Positions 63,690-64,000 of a stretch of DNA of 64,000 nucleotides are shown here, piece after piece; within the stretch, counting starts at the first letter, position 1; each line of letters opens with the position of its first letter. The stretch spans positions 1,383,501-1,447,500 of the forward strand of contig NC_012623.1 of NCBI RefSeq assembly GCF_000022485.1. Reading direction: 5' to 3'. Below the pieces are notes generated by a model. That model worked only from the letters and a program-made list of their open reading frames with translations. It searched no databases and was not told the origin of the DNA. A program made the translations under genes and the position numbers. This DNA comes from Sulfolobus islandicus Y.N.15.51 (GTDB taxonomy: Archaea; Thermoproteota; Thermoprotei_A; Sulfolobales; Sulfolobaceae).

Positions 63690-64000
63690 ATCGTGAAACT
63701 TGCCAACGTGTAATTGCCTTGAGAATCCATCCTCAATACAAGAGTGTAATCCGAGTTATGTTAACTCAACGCTTCAAATCCTTCCAACTCAATGGGATTC
63801 AAATCGGAAGAATAGGGAGGCAAGAAAAGCAAGTAAAGCCTAGAAGCAGTAACGAGAACATGAGAAGCTCTGTGAAAACTAGCAATATCAAAATGATATT
63901 ACTGGAATTCCTAACCCTAAGCAAGTAAAGAAAATTAATGAAAACCCTAAGAACATTGAGTGCGGAGATAAGTGTCAATATTAAGCTATAAATTATGTCA
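63690..64000 (-). pseudogene. Decayed IS630-type transposase, cut by window end
   Basis: On the minus strand one frame reads DIASFHRASHVLVTASRLYLLFLPPYSSDLNPIE, the second catalytic D and the FLPPYSPDLNPIE motif of IS630/Tc1 transposases. After a one-base slip it continues WKDLKR (family NPIExxWxxLKR), then YTLASFTMDLRKVIE near the end at about 63668. Frameshifts and stops show it is dead. The 5' portion lies beyond the window. The flank 63502-63667 carries nothing else that I can support. Confidence 0.78.

Overview
The window is AT-rich archaeal DNA from the Sulfolobales, most likely a Saccharolobus (Sulfolobus) solfataricus/islandicus-type genome. The evidence is the gene content: Cren7, two Alba paralogues, a TopR2-type reverse gyrase, topoisomerase VI, XPB and Lhr-type helicases, aIF5A with deoxyhypusine synthase, leaderless promoters whose TATA box lies about 26 nt before the start codon, class III (prepilin-like) signal peptides on a sugar-binding protein, and decayed IS elements of families known from Sulfolobus. 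Species assignment is inference. No CRISPR array or rRNA was seen. One tRNA gene (Leu, CAA, with a 15-nt intron) is present.

Layout. 1-4.4 kb: end of diphthine synthase, a nucleotidyltransferase, and a leftward gatC-gatA-taw1-ribK operon (tRNA amidation, wyosine synthesis, flavin). 4.4-25.5 kb: an information-processing block with XPB helicase, Alba1, reverse gyrase, Alba2, an Lhr helicase, RtcB ligase, deoxyhypusine synthase, topoisomerase VI B and A, aIF5A, SRP54, a Pus10-like protein and Cren7. Three candidate C/D box sRNAs are called in the gaps of the first 29 kb, and a small zinc-ribbon gene lies at 20.4 kb. 25.5-31 kb: UMP kinase, homocitrate synthase, tRNA-Leu, ribose-5-phosphate isomerase, pyruvate kinase. 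31.3-32.1 kb: an IS5-type relic. 32.2-42 kb: a glycogen module with divergent promoters (leftward GH57 amylase, glycogen synthase, HEAT protein and a flavin oxidoreductase; rightward sugar nucleotidyltransferase, GH15 glucoamylase and debranching enzyme). 42-47.3 kb: an MFS/PadR pair and the de novo NAD genes nadC-nadB and nadA, separated by a divergent promoter carrying two copies of one perfect palindrome. 47.5-51.6 kb: a complete ABC sugar importer. 51.8-55 kb: FAD-linked oxidase, DUF1177 protein and a broken M20 peptidase. 55-58.4 kb: two insertion sequences, one with terminal repeats and a broken transposase (ISH3-like), the other an IS110-family element lodged in an HTH_10 regulator gene. 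58.5-63.5 kb: amino-acid permease and a flavoprotein plus TPP-enzyme pair. 63.6-64 kb: an IS630 relic.

The most interesting item is the IS110-family element at about 56.7-58.2 kb. Removing it between two CCT trinucleotides restores the host regulator to one open frame, so its ends and its CT-containing core are defined. Its long 5' non-coding end folds into two bulged hairpins that look like a bridge RNA (seekRNA). That RNA contains two 8-nt segments complementary to the left and right target halves, each including the core. Other points worth a second look are the paired palindromic operators of the NAD genes, the 37-bp face-to-face promoter of the glycogen operons, a two-way hairpin around the ISH3-like transposase start, and a cluster of single-base frameshifts, two of them at runs of six G.
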